Positions 24,165 to 37,772 are shown, counted from the first letter of the stretch. The stretch is 64,000 nt of DNA from Cokeromyces recurvatus (GCF_025118155.1 NW_026251419.1:248001-312000), one strand, 5' to 3'. The notes: generated by a model not told the origin, from the letters alone. A program made the numbers and translations.

Positions 24165-27003
24165 TCCAAGAACGTGTTCGTGGTCAAGGACGTGTTCGTG
24201 GTCAAGGACGTGTTCGTGGTCGTGGTCAAGGTCGTACTAGCCTTAGCAAATCATTAGAAGAACCTCAACGTAGTACTCGTGTTTCTGCTAAACCAGCTTC
24301 GTCGAACTCTGAAACTCTAATGCAAGTTGATTATGACGCATGTATTGGTTTTAGTTCAGATATAACACAAGCTGTTGAACACACTTTATCTAATATTGAA
24401 ACTTCAAAATCTATGACTTCAAAACCAACTACTATAGCTTCATTAATGAATGATAATACTGTCACAGATGAAATGTCAGAAGTTCATATGACTGAAGCAT
24501 TTCAGTCTGATTTTATAGAACCTAACTATGAAAGATTTCATAATAGGGTGCCAAATAAAAAACTAACAAATTCTCAAAACATAAATGATACTAACACATC
24601 AATATTGACTCAACAAAACCAATTATACCAGCAAAATATACATGAGGCAGAAGCAGAATCTTTTGTAACTATAGGAGATGCTGTTTCAGCTATTGCCACA
24701 TCAAGGCAGAATCATCAATACCAATCAAGTAAATTATCTGAAAATATCACCCCTAATATCCCTGGATTGATCAAAAGTAAGAATGAGGTTAATACCCCAA
24801 TTAATCAAAGAAAACCTGATAACTTCTACAGCTATATGACTACAAACGAACCATTACCTGTTACTTCTAAATATCCTACTCATAATACTTTTCCACTCTT
24901 ACTGAGATACCAAGTGAAGATATAAATGCCACTAAATATTCTTTACATACTACATCAATAGATAAAGATTCAAGTATTGCAGGTGATATTGAAACCCCAT
25001 CAAAGAAAATAAATCAGTACATATCAAATAATCAAAAACAGGCAGAAAATTCAACTCATGTTTCCACCGAATCATCTAAGCAATTACTCAAAGTAGAAAA
25101 TTTACTTGAAAACAAAAAAGAATCTACTATTGAGTCAAGTGCTACAGCCAATACCATTTCAAATATTGAACCTCAAGCTAACTATGATGGAACAGTTGAA
25201 AAACGAAAACCTAAAAGAGCATATGTCAGACGGCAAAATAAAACAGTCAAGACAGTTAATATGAAAGATGCAAAACCCAAAAGGCCATATCAACGAAAGA
25301 ATAAGGCTAATGCTATACAAGTTGCAAAAGATAAAATAAATTCTGAAAACATTCAGAATTGTAAAATGGATAAATCAAAAAAGAAAAATACCAGCAGTGA
25401 ACCTGTTATTTATACCGAAACTGTAAAAGATACCAAGAATATTCAAAATACTACTAATTTATCTAATCAGATACCTAAAGAGTATTGTCAATATGAAACA
25501 AACCCCTATGAAATGAACACTGTAGCAAAATCTGTAAATACTGAATCCATGAATGCTATTCCTCTGTCAATTGAAAAACAAAATGGTAAAAACGACGACC
25601 CTGCTGTTGCAATCTCTAATAATGCTACTCAATTTAAACAAAGCAAGAGAATGACAGAAGCTCTTGAAAATGACACTAATGAACAAATTTGAAAATAGAA
25701 AATCTTATATGAACGCATGACTGAAGTTGAACAGCCTTCTCAAGTATTAAAACCAAAACGCGCTACTCGAGGTAGACCCAGAAAGAACATAGCAGAAAAG
25801 AGGGTCCTAGTACTGCCAATACTATTACTACTACTGCTGCTGCTGCTAAAAAAGCACCAAAACGTGTTTCACGCAAACCAAAAAAACAGAACACTGTAAT
25901 AAATACAGAATCTATATCTAAGGCTATTATTACAAATACTGAAGATAATCCTATAGAAGAAGAAAAGACGGAAAATGAGGCAATGGGCCAAAATAGTACA
26001 CCTGCTGCCCAAACCATACATTTATACACAAAGAGCCAACGAGTGAAGAAATCCAGTCTATTCCAGATATTGCTTATGCCGAAAGTTCAAATAGGCCATT
26101 CAAACGCGTATCAAAACGTAAAATAATCGATCTTGAACCGTCTATGGCAGATAACGTTGCTGAAGAAAGTTCCAGTACAAAGCGTATACGTCAAAATAAA
26201 CAAAAGCAGTCTATTAATGAATTTAAACCAACAAAATATATTCAATTTGAAAAAGAAGAAGATAAGATTTCATCTGAAGATCTTATAGAAAAGGATAATG
26301 CAATGACGATAAACCAAACACACTCTAGACCCAGAAGAAGTGTCAGAGATGCAAAAAAGGAAAAACAAAATTATGTTATTGATGACTATGAAGAAGGCAT
26401 GTTGTTTGAGGAAGAGGAAGAGGAAGAGGAAAATGAAAATGAAAATGAAAATGAAAATGAAAAACTTAAAGCATTACTTGAAAATAGTGAGAGTTATCTT
26501 ACAGAAGCAGATTTAAGGGTAAGAAACTCTATTCTAGAATCTTAATTGTATATTTTATACATTATTTAACATTTATATGTAAATAGTCTTTAATACCAGA
26601 ATTACTTCAAAAGCTTCCAAAAGAAGAGTTACATGAACTCACAGCGTTGTTGCCAGAGCCAGATGTTATTGGAAAGGGGAAAGATCGTGAAATTGCTCCT
26701 AACTTTGCATCTATTTCTAACAACCACTTTTGGGAAGCTGTGGATCGATGGCAGGAGGTGCTACTTATGGGTGGTTTTGATCAAAAGAAAAAGCTTGAAA
26801 AACAACCTGAAGTTGAAGAAGATACTTCCTTTAAGGATGATAATTACGAAGCATATTGGGGGGAACGTCTTGAACGAGACCGTAAACAAAAAGAGAGGAA
26901 GACATATATGGCAAATAATGCATCTGACCGTGGACGTGGACGAGGACGAGGACGTGGACGAGGACGTGGACGGGGTCGTGGAGGAGCGGCTAACAAAGAC
27001 TAA
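23529..27003 (+). CDS. RG-rich nuclear protein with C-terminal ASX-homology (DEUBAD-like) domain
   Basis: Likely chromatin-associated protein. A short first exon (MNNNELI, 23529-23550) is followed by small exons, then a long exon with an Arg-Gly repeat block (about 24093-24235, RGRGRGRGRGCGRGRGRGRG), a long Asn/Thr/Ser-rich disordered region, AT-hook-like basic motifs (KRATRGRPRKN; KPKRPYQRKNK), acidic Glu runs near 26408-26460, and a C-terminal module after an intron (about 26520-26586): LIPELLQKLPKEELHELTALLPEPD then ISNNHFWEAVDRWQEVLLMGGF. That pair of segments matches the ASX-homology domain, which in animals stimulates the BAP1/Calypso deubiquitinase. A second RG block closes the protein. 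Frame breaks at about 24000, 24895, 25690, 25800 and 26030 split the reading. Domain call is by pattern only; function is inferred. Confidence 0.7.
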
Positions 27004-27652
27004 GGAAAGGAGTTATTCTGTTTATTTTTATTTATTTTTCATTTCACGAGTAGTCTATGTATATTTATTTATTTCTTCTTCTTTTGTTTACAAGAAAGGA
27101 AGAAGAAAAAGCATATAGCATTGTTTTTTTTTGTACTTGTACATAAGCATTCATATATGTTTGTTTTTAAAATAATAATAATAAATGAAATATTATTTAC
27201 ATTAACCCGTGTATTTTATTATTATAAATATCCCTGACTTTAATACAGCCAGTACGATGGATATTGTCGCCAATTAACAAATATTTGTCAGCAGTTGAGA
27301 AACAATTGTAGTGTTTTCCTCTTCCTGAGCTCTTCTTTTTGTTTAATACTGTGATATTTCTTCTAAAATATCAAATAAAAAATATTAGAAAATAAAAAAA
27401 TAATATTAAGACAAAAGAAATCAATAAGTTCGAATAATAGTTCTAAAGTCAATGATTTTATTTAATGAATTTAAATTGATAGGGTATTTATAAGAATTGT
27501 TAAAGAGGTCTGAGGATAAGATGTGAATCAGAAAAGTGATAGTTACGACCGAATAAGGTATTTTGTTGACAATGAAGTGTTAGTGATTTTAATATTATTA
27601 GATGGAGCGGATCAAGAGAGATTCAGGATAGAATTTCTTAAATAAATTTATG

Positions 27653-28750
27653 ATCCGCATGTTTAATCATGAAACATGATATTATAAGTCAGCTCATGAC
27701 ACCTCCCTTATATTTATATATATTTACCGTAGATATGTATATTATGTATCTTGGTATCATTATGGCCCTTAAGCTATATGAAGAAAAATAGGGTGTCTAA
27801 AAAGCCTTATTTTATGCCTATACAGATACAAATCTATAGTTGTTATGTTTGATAATACAAGTAACGTAATATACAGACTCTTTTAATTGATTAGCAGCTT
27901 CTCTAGCTAATACTATACATTATTATGGCTTACTTAGGAACAAAGACTATAAAAAAAAGCTCTACCAAGAATATTGTAATAACAATCAATATCTCTATAA
28001 ACTAGTGTAAAGAAGAATGTTCTCGATTACTTCAAAAAAGAAGATATTGACAAATATAACAATTCTATCACTGTAACAGTAATAAATGCAAGGATATTTC
28101 TTTTCTGACAATATTCAACTTTTTTTTTCTCCTTTATTTTACTGAAACTTTATCTGGATATTGTATAAACAAAATGAATAATCTTAACTTTTCCTTTATC
28201 CAATTTTATATTTAAAGTTCATATTTTGCCTCATCAAAAAAAAAAAGTTGAAATGAATTACCTAATAAATCCCTTGTTCTATGTAGTATATTGTCATATA
28301 TTTGTCAATGCCTACAAACTTGAAGGCTAAAAGAGGTTAAGAATTATATTTCAAAAGCCGTAAATTATACAGAAAAGATAGCTCTAATAAAAAGACAGTA
28401 GTAATACGAACATTATTGCTATAGAGTATATATACATGTATATATATTTTTAGGGAAAATAGGTATCATCAGAACTAATTATTCTCATTATTATCTTCAT
28501 TACAAAAGGAGATATTCCAGAGCTAAAATGTAGCAACAGTAGAGATTTGAAAAAAGGAATACATTTCCTCCTTTATATTTGGTATATAGTAACATGTTGT
28601 CTATCATTCTTCTTGTCTCCCTTTTAGTCTTTATAAGAGTTCTTTACAGTCATTGTAATCATTGGAATAGAGCCGATTCATTTTAATGTACGTTAAAAAT
28701 TTATTATGTGCTGACTTATAATGTCATGTTTCTTGATTAAACATATGGAT
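27653..28750. mobile_element. Candidate non-autonomous element bounded by 45-bp inverted repeats
   Basis: The 45 bases at 27653-27697 match the reverse complement of 28706-28750 at 40 of 45 positions without gaps; the shared cores include ATGTTTAATCA and ATTATAAGTCAGC. Identity does not continue beyond either end. The 1,098 bp unit has no ORF, as expected for a non-autonomous DNA transposon or a decayed copy. No target-site duplication was found. Within each arm CATGTTT and AAACATG themselves form a small hairpin. The inverted repeats are seen directly; the mobile-element reading is inference. Confidence 0.5.
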
Positions 28751-29923
28751 AAGGAATATATTATCTATAACATGTCTTAGTATTTAAAAGGGATGTAGGA
28801 AAGATTACTGTGAATGCAAATCAAAGATACTTAAACTGGTTTTCATAGCATACGTCAAAGAAGCTAAAATCGTTAATCTTTACAATCTCATTTTGGCAAA
28901 CAATGTATGTGGTAAAAAATGATTTTAAGCACAACATAAGGGAGACTAAATGAGATGCATATTAGTTGCCTAATTAGGAAAAAGAAAGTTTATGAGAATA
29001 TAAACAAAAAAGTGAAAAAAAAAGACATTTATTTATTTCTTTTTCTTTTCTTTAACTAAACACATTTATATAGTCATAAAGAAGATATAAAATTGACAAC
29101 ATTTTACTATTCTACACATTGTTACTTTTTATAAGAAAGAAGAAAATTAAATAATGTAACTGTGTGTGTGTGTATTAAATGTGGGGTAACACATATTCTT
29201 ATCGATTTCATATGATTGTGACTGTAATTTACAACAACGACCTCCTTATTCTTATAAAAAAGTAGATATTCAAAGTTATTTTTTCTTCTTTTTCTTCTTT
29301 ATTATTACTATTTCTTCTATAGGTAAGTCATTAAATAATACTATTTTATTCTTCTTCCCTGCCCTAGGAGGAAATTCTTTTTCTCATGGTTACCACTTAT
29401 GTACCGGGCTCTTGATGAGGAAGACACCCTATCTTGCCCTCCTTGAATTAGGAGGACATTGTAGGGTATCTTGTTGATTCAGAGGGCGTTACATATTGTG
29501 ATCGCTATGGTTTTTCTAACCTCCTAGTAAAAATAAAAAATACAAGAACAAAGAAGGTGCAAAGAATCCTAGCCTCCACGCGGCCACCTTTGGACTGCAG
29601 TAATTATTACTGTTGACGAATTGGGGATTCACTTTTTTATATGAAATAAAAATGAAAATAAAAATAAAATAAATATTTCTTTTCTTACGCGTCTTTTAAT
29701 AATCTTGTGCCTTCTTTAACTATTGTTTGTATAATAAAATATCTTTTTGCTCCAAATTGACTTTAAGAAGTATAAAAACAAGTAATGACTTAAAAAATAC
29801 AGAAATATAGGATATGGTGTAGTGGTGATTATGTAACTATTGACTAATATCTTATCAGAGAAACTATCATGATTACTATTCCTCCTTTACAATCAGATTA
29901 TTTTTCTTTAAAAATTAACTAAG

Positions 29924-29958
29924 ATAAGTACAATATTTTAAAGATATTGTGTACTTAT
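29924..29958. repeat. Imperfect hairpin
   Basis: ATAAGTACAATAT pairs with a downstream ATATTGTGTACTTAT (two extra bases in one arm) around an 7-nt loop. Located in the gene-free region; role unknown. Confidence 0.5.
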
Positions 29959-32900
29959 TCATCGCTTTTCTTGATTTTTATATTTTTTTTATGTATGCAT
30001 ATTTCCTTTTTTTTTCCGTTTAATGTATAAAAAAAATTGAACTTGTCACTAAGAGTACGTTTTGTTCCATTTTCTTTATATTTAGAAACGAAATAGCTGG
30101 AATATTCACTGTGAATTAATATTAACATAAGCAGGATTATTCGGAAACAATATTGATGTATAATGTTTTATTATACCAGTATTTATTTATTCATACCACT
30201 TACCTTGCGAAAATATATAAACAGCCCTTGTCGTTTTTCCATATTATTTTTTTTTTCTTAATAAACTATACAGAGTTTTCACATACTTGTCTTTTCTATT
30301 TTCTCTTTCTTATCTTTTGCATTTAAAACACTGTCTTTATTTGTGAAATGGTAGCCATAACAGTTAAGCTGTCATAGATCAACTTTGCCAAAAAAAAAAA
30401 AAAGAAAAAAGATGTCATATCACTTGTAAAACGTATTATCCCGCGATATTTTGCACGAGATAGTGAGGAAAATATCAATCAGCCTTACTTGTTTAATACT
30501 TTTATATCTGTCAGCTACAATGACTCGACTACCATTTACTGTTCTTACAGGCGTGATCATAACTTTTACAATGGATCAATTTTAATAATTCATTATCAAT
30601 TCAATTTCCAAGTGATTTACGTACACCTTATGTAATTTCTATTATATTCGACCCTTTTTTCGAGCAACCATCTATCAATGTCATCATATGATAGCAAGAA
30701 ATATGAGCCGGTTTAATATCTGAAGTCTCTTACTCGTAATCCTCTTTATTGATTCACTAATTGACTTGTAGTAGTCTTACATTTCAAAATTGACACTATT
30801 TGGACGGTTTCTTTATTATTATCAGTATTAGTATTAGCAAGGTAAGGTAAGGATAAGGTTACAAATGAAATTAACATTTTTATTTGGGGGCTACTAAACT
30901 TGAATTGTATTTCTTTCGGTTTATCAACCGTTATACTTTAAGATTCATTGTCCCAAAAGAGTGAGGGAAAAAAAGGCGTTATTACCGATTCATTATCAAG
31001 TTGTATAGAGTCTCCTGGATCTTCAGCAGATAAGCCATTATTAAGTATGTCATGTACTATTCGATAGTAACACTGGATTATAAGCACCTTCTTATTAGAG
31101 GTCGTGGATTGTACTCTTTGGCTTTTTACTCTACTAAAAAAAAAGGATATAAATTCCTAAAAAGAGTAATGTTATAATAGTAATTAACTATACTTTCTAT
31201 AGTCAACGACGACACAATCTGCCAGGGAAATAGTTTAATTGCTGAATAAAACTTGGCGATCTGCCTTTTTTTTTTTTCTTTTTTATGAAATTTTTAGAAG
31301 AAGTCTATTTTAGTGTAATTTAAGGTGAATAAGATAATAATAAGAAAATCTACTCTATATTATAAGTAAAAAAAAGAAAAAAACAGTCGAGTATTGTAGA
31401 AGGGTTCAAGTTAGCGATAAATAGTGAGTGCATCAACATATGAATTATGAAAAGAAGTCATCTAATAGCAAGATGCATCGTACATAATAAAAGATAGCAG
31501 TAGTTTCTTATTAAATGTATGTTCACATCATGTGCATTAACTTTAGTTAATTTATAGATTTTCCTTTAATTAATCCATATAAGGAGACAAATTTACTGAA
31601 GGAGCAATTACCCTTTATATTCTTTATGAAGTCAATGCTCATCCAAGAGCAATATGTAACTGGCAAAAACCTCAAAACAATGATGACCTTCATTAATACC
31701 TCAATAAAAGACTTTATCTAACAGTATCGTTTCCAAAAACGTGTTATTACATTTTACAGGTGATGTCAAATGGAAATCTTTTTTTGTTTTCATGATAGAC
31801 TTCAATAATACGTTTCTTGTATTAAGTGACATTATAACATCCGTAGATACGTTACTGAGGAGTAAAGGGATTGTCTTTGTAGAAAATTTTGTAATAAAAA
31901 AAATCCTTTGCAAAGGCTGAGATATTTCAACAACTTCTTTTCGATGAATCGGTCAAGCCTCCCTTCAGTCTTTATATATATAACTACTCAATAATCAATA
32001 CCCAAAGAAAATTTTTCTTGGAGAAAATTGTGTTGAAAAAAAAATCACTAGTTGGAAAACCAAAGTTAGTTTATTTCCAGTTTAAATAATGGATATTTAT
32101 GATGGCAAGGCTTGAAACAACTTCAAGTTATACCCTAAAGATGAACAGTCTTTTGTACAGCAATCAGATTATGAATGCTCATTATGAATGTTGGCTAGTT
32201 TTAGTCTTATTCTGACAATGTACATTCTAGTGATGCTGAATTTATTTAACCATACATAACTTACCTTGAGAGGAAAGAAATCTTAGGGAAAATATACAAT
32301 AATCTTTTTAATATTTATACACTGTGCTGTTATAGTCTTTCACCACTTTTGTTATAATAAAATACTTATTAGAGAAGCAACTTTATTGTAGAACACGATT
32401 TTATTAAATTATTTTTTTTTTCATTTTTATTAATATTATAAAAAAAGATGCTTTTCTTAGTTCTCAAATCTCTTTAAAAGAGACTTGATACTAACAGGAT
32501 TAACCACGAGAAGGTGAAAGCATATCTAATCCCAAAAATAATATTACAACCCATACAATTACAAATTGATACGGGCTGTAATTTTTTCTTCTCCCTCTAA
32601 ATTTCTACTTGAAAGATAAACGTCCAATTTCAACTAGTAGACACTTGGCAAAGTCCAACCTGGCCCAAGCCTTGCAGAAGAAAAAGATAGGATTCCTCAC
32701 TTCCTACCCAATAAAAAATACAGTTGGATGTAAGTTTCATTGGAAGCCGGGCTAAACATTCTGACCTGTAGCGTGGCGAAGTGGAAGGAATCCAGATACA
32801 TGAAGTGCACGACCTGACTATTGTTTACCTGAGAATGTCCCTTCTTTGACCCCTAGCATCTACTTTTGACTTAACAGTAAATACAAGTTGGGATTCTTCA

Positions 32901-34662
32901 ACTAAATAAATAGATGAAAAAACCACGGTCAGAAACGTAAGCTGTGCATCCTTATCTATTTTTATTTTATAAACAGCAACTAGATAAAAATAAAAAGAAG
33001 GAAAAACCTCCAAAAAGAAAAACAGAAAAACTAAACCTTGAGATAAGCCCTTTCAATGGTGCAGACAAAGAGTACGCTAATCTCCCTAAAAAAGGAACAG
33101 GTTTACAATTTCCAACCCCAAGTATCCTTTTTATTTCCCTCCTCCTTTGGAAATAAATCAAACTTGAGCAGTCAAAATTCGATAAGGTCCCATCAATTAT
33201 CTAAGGTTGCAATAACCCAAGGTGAAGGCGGATATGCATGTAGTAACCAAAAGAGAGTCTAGGCCCTCTCCTTTAGCCATGTTATAAACGGACAGTTCTA
33301 CAAACTCAAGTAAGCCAAGCTATGTGACTTGAGCACACTTCATAACCCTGACAATGTCTACCCATAGTTTCAAGTAAAAATAAAGAAGAATAGGAAAAAT
33401 AAAAAAAAGCTAAAGAAAAGAAGAAGAAAAAAAAGGAAAAAAACGAAAAAATGTACTTTTTTTTATAGTAAAATTCAGGAGAAAAAAAATAAACGAAAAG
33501 AAGGAGAAGTTATTAAAGTTTAATCTTAGCGTATTTTTTTTTGTTTTTAATTTACTTTGCGTTAAATCTTCTCTCCTGCCTTTCTCCTTTTCTTTTTTTT
33601 TCTCTTTTCTTTTTAATACTTTAGAGATAAGTTTTGCCTTTTATTTGAATGTAGTAAAGCATTACTGTCTTCTTTGAAAGTAAGCAAGAAAGTAAGAAAG
33701 TAAGAAAAAGAAAACAAGTTTGTTATATGTATTCATGTGAATATGTTGAGCATTCTTGTAAAATAATTAAGCTAAAACTAGTTAAATTGCAGTTACACGA
33801 CAGAGCATGATATTCATACATTCTCCAAAAAGAATAAGAGTAAATAAATAAGCTATCAATAATATAAAAAATGTCATTTTATACAGCAGTTTTATTTTCA
33901 ATTGTACAAGATATTCTTGGCAGTTTATGCATTTTAAATAGTTAGGCTGTAAGCTTTCTTATTACTGTATTATGGTAATTGAGCTCTTTTTTATGATGAT
34001 CATGATAACAAGGCTCTTTAGTTTGATCAGTTTGAAAGGAATAATGGCTTTAAAGAGAAGAAAGAGATAGAGTTTCAAAGAGTGTACAAAAAATATGTTA
34101 TCTTTTATTATTATATGTTCAGGTTTATAGTTTGTCCTGTATTATGTAATCCATCTTTTATAATATTATTTGTGCTTATATCCAGAGCTTGTTCTATAAC
34201 AAAATTATCAAATGTATATATAAAGAACCCCTCTAAAAGAAATTTTAATACAATTACGATAATACGCTTTTCCTAAAACGAAATTTCTTTTGCGACAATT
34301 ATTTGTTAATTGGCGACAATGTCCATCGTATTGACTGTATATATGTATACATTAAATTTTATAGGTCTATGCATACAAAGTGTCTTTCTTTTTTTGTTTC
34401 AAGTCCCTAAGCCATGTATGCCTATCTAATGTGATAATTTATATTACCTAATAGATTTATACAGTTTATATGTACAATAAAGATCATGCATCAATATCGT
34501 CTCAGTTATCGAGATATTTCAATCTATAAAAAAAAGGCTATTTTTCTTTTCTTTTTTGGATACTTTACAAATATTACTACCACTTCTATCCATATTATAT
34601 ATAACATCAAAATTATTATTTTATATTTATTAAATTAATATTTACTTCTTTTTTAATTTTTC

Positions 34663-36185
34663 TCAAAAATGCCCGGAGATCAAATCATTCAAACTCATTG
34701 TGATCTCCTTTGGTGCTTCACGATCTAAAGAGGGTCCAGTATATACAAAATTAAATTTCTTTTCATTCTTATTGGCCTTCATGAAATCACTAAGATGAAG
34801 AGTAATCTCTTGTTGTGAATTATCAGCTAAACTCAAAATAAGGCTACGGTCTTCCTTAGAAAGATCAGCTAGGCTAAGTTTAATTTCAGCGGTAGGGGGA
34901 AGTTTAGTATTTGTAAAGTCGCTTAAGCGAATGGTTGGCATATCAACTGTGTTATTTGGAGTAGAAATAATATCCTCCAAGCGAACAGCTGGCATATCAA
35001 TGGTTATTGGAGCAGCAGTAGCAGCAGCAGTAGTAGTAGTAGTAGTAGGCTCTTTAGTAGTCAAAAAGTCACTTAATCGAATAGTTGGCATTTCAATCGC
35101 CGCAGATGGATGTTCATTATTAGTAGATCCAGGAACATTAGCATTTGATTGCTTCCAGAGTGGCTCCACTTGTCGTGATTGTGATTCTTGTTGCTGAATC
35201 ATAGACTCTTTTGGTTTATCATTCTTCTTGAATGATTGCACTGCCTCATCATTATGCTTGGCAAATGAATTCCATCCAGCAATGTTATCGTTCTCCGTAA
35301 CAGATAATATATCCTTCCAACTACTACTACCTTTAGTATTAGGTTTATGCGTAGCAATAGTATTGTCTCTACTTAGTATATCATTCAAACTTGTGCTCTC
35401 ACTTGTAGTTGGAAAGTCCTGTTGTTGTGCGCCCCATTGAGTTTCTTGTTTGTCATTTCCCCAAGAAAATTGTTGATTATCCCATGTAGGCTGCTCACTA
35501 TTCCAAGAGGTGGTGTTTGTATTCCAAGTAGTCTGTTCATTATTCCAAGAAGTAGTGTTTGTATCCCAAGTAGACTGATTTTGTGAAACTTCGTTTTTTC
35601 CCATTTGATCTTCTACAACATTTGACTGTTTGTTCTTAGTAGTATCCATCACCTCCCACTGATCAGCCAGGGACTGAGGTGATGGCCAAGCATTTGGGTC
35701 CCAACTTTCATCATGTTCCTTCTTAGGCTCTTCTACAGTAGATGAAGTTGCTGAAGAATTCCATGCATCGATGGCGGTAGCTTGTTGCTCGACAGTCACT
35801 AAAGGAATGTTATTTTCTTTCATCATAGAAATCTTCTTTTCGAGCTCTGAAGCTTCTTTATCAAATTGTTCTGCTGCAGTGCTCCATGCGTTCATTGTTG
35901 CAGTATTGTTTTCTTTCGTAATAGCTATATACAATAAATAATCATCATACTTAAATAACATATTATTATTATTATTATTACCTTCTACTGTAAAAACATA
36001 ATTATCATTAGAAGTCCATGAATTTTCATCTAAAATTACTATATCAATACACATGCTGCTCATAGGTATACTAATTTATACTACCATTCTTATTATTAGC
36101 ATTCGAATCACTACTTTCATTTGTGTTTAATTTAGTATTATTGTTCTTAATGTCCCAACCATTACACCTATAAAGACATAAAAGG

Positions 36186-36224
<39 letters not shown>

Positions 36225-37772
36225 TTAGGTAATTAAGAAGATACTTACTATCTTTTTTAGTATTTTGTAAAGTGTGGACATGCGAATCCCTGTCTTTATC
36301 TTTATCATTGTTAGGAATCGTTGGGCTCTTGTGTGGACTATTAGAGTATCTACGGGTTTGATAAGACGGTGTAGCCCAAATGCTTTTAGCAGTATCACTA
36401 AAGTCAACTGTATTAAGCTGATTTTCAACAGATTTTGGCTTATTGGATACCTTCTTTTCCCAACTCTTTGTTGTAGTTGTAGTCATATTTTTGAGTCGTT
36501 GCAAGACTTCTTTAGCAATTATGGGTCGAGCACGAACACGAGTGTGAGTTGTTTCATGAGTATCCCAAGTATATTTATCATCCTCTTGTTGACCGAAATG
36601 ACTCCAGCTAGTGGAGGCGTCATTAGGTATTGTTTGAATTGTTTTCAATTGTCTTAGTATCCGACAGTGAACTTCCTATAGCCCATCCTTCAGTGTCCTT
36701 ACTAGTGCTAATAAAGTCACCCCAGCCACTTGACGCATATTTAGATATACCAACCTCCTCCTCCTTAACAGGCTTACAAACTCCCTCTTCATCTTTGATG
36801 ACTAAATTTTCAGTCTGCTTGTTTATATAAGCAAATTCTGACAACCATCGATTGCTTTATTATTCTGATCAGCCTCTTTATCAACAAATTCAACATTTTC
36901 TTTTTCAACAAGTGAATTATCTTCAATAAATGAATTTTCAGAATCATCACTGGCGTCCATAAGATCAGCCCAACTGATATTACCGGTGTTTTTAGATTGA
37001 GGTTCTGACTGAGTTACTTCTTTAATAGGTGCTTTTGATACAGAACTTTCGGGCTGTATTACATTTTGTTCTTCAATAGGCTCCTTTTGCACAAATGATT
37101 CGTTTTTGTTTTCTCCAACAGATTGATGAACTTCTTTTTCCAATACTTGATCAACAGGCTGTACTTTTTCATTGTCTTTGACCTCTATAGAATCATTAGT
37201 TGAAATTGGAATCAATTTTTTTAATAAGCTCATCTTGATTCTCTATTACTGTATTTTTTATTTTATTTTATTTTTTATTTTTATTTTTTCAGGTTTGTGC
37301 ATTTTTTGTGTTACCTTTTTGTTAATATCATCGCTATAGTTTCCTTCCCGGTCTCATCAGCAGGCTTTCCTTCTCCCTCAACAATCTGTTTTTATAGTCT
37401 CCTTCATTACCTTGTTGAGTAAAAATTTTAGTTTCATCAGCAAGTTGTTCATCATTAGACATGCCATTAACTTGTTCATCATCAACACTATTTTCGGTGA
37501 CTGATATTTTTTCTTTATCTGAAATAATAGTAGTAGTATCACTAACTTCTACTACTACCTGTTGTTGTTTATATATCCTCTTCAATGGAAATCGTTTTGA
37601 CCTAATGGCGAACTAATTAAATCCAGCTCCTCTTCTTTTTGTGCTGATTTAGTGTCGCTCATCGAAAACAAGTTGTTATTCAAGAGTTCATTGCTAGGTG
37701 AAGGAAGGTCGTCAGGATCATCGTCATCTAACATGTCAGCCCACGATTTACCATTAAAATAGTTGTTGCCAT
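34663..37772 (-). CDS. Low-complexity protein with repeated Trp-Asp and LSDF-type motifs, unknown function
   Basis: Multi-exon gene for a largely disordered, Ser/Asn/Gln/Glu-rich protein of about 900 aa. Recurrent short motifs stand out: SWADMLDDDD (about 37740), ISWADLMDASDD (about 36960), SGWGDFISTSKD (about 36715), TSWSHFGQQEDD (about 36590), SSWKDILSVTEND (about 35315); then many Trp-Asn repeats (WDTNTTSWNNEQTTWN); and at the C-terminus at least six RLSDF/SLxDL units (MPTIRLSDFLTTKE, MPAVRLEDIIS, MPTIRLSDFTNT, LHLSDFMK, MSLNDLISGHF). An intron near 36240-36150 carries an A31 run. The start at 37772 (MATTI) needs a one-base shift to join the NGKSWADMLDDD frame; other breaks lie near 37600, 37240 and 36830. 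No catalytic domain or membrane span. I do not recognise a family; it could be a scaffold or RNA-granule protein. Confidence 0.6.

Larger units (their letters stand above)
27004..34662. other. 7.7 kb gene-free region
   Basis: By far the longest stretch without a credible gene. No open frame above about 70 codons and none with a recognisable domain. It is AT-rich with frequent short poly(A/T). Inside are: the inverted repeat pair at 27653-27697 and 28706-28750; a hairpin at 29924-29958; a GT run at about 29162; and two islands of less AT-rich, non-repetitive sequence (about 29361-29640 and 32570-33360) that look like decayed mobile DNA or non-coding transcription units but show no ORF. It separates a convergent gene pair (plus-strand ASX-homology gene, minus-strand W-motif gene). 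Confidence 0.6.

Noticed and set aside
24051..24257. Val-rich plus-strand and Thr-rich minus-strand open frames
   Set aside because: They are other-frame readings of the Arg-Gly repeat block of the ASX-homology gene.
32765..32860. tRNA-like start (GTAGCGTGGCGAAGTGG)
   Set aside because: No T-loop GTTCRANNC and no matching acceptor stem downstream.
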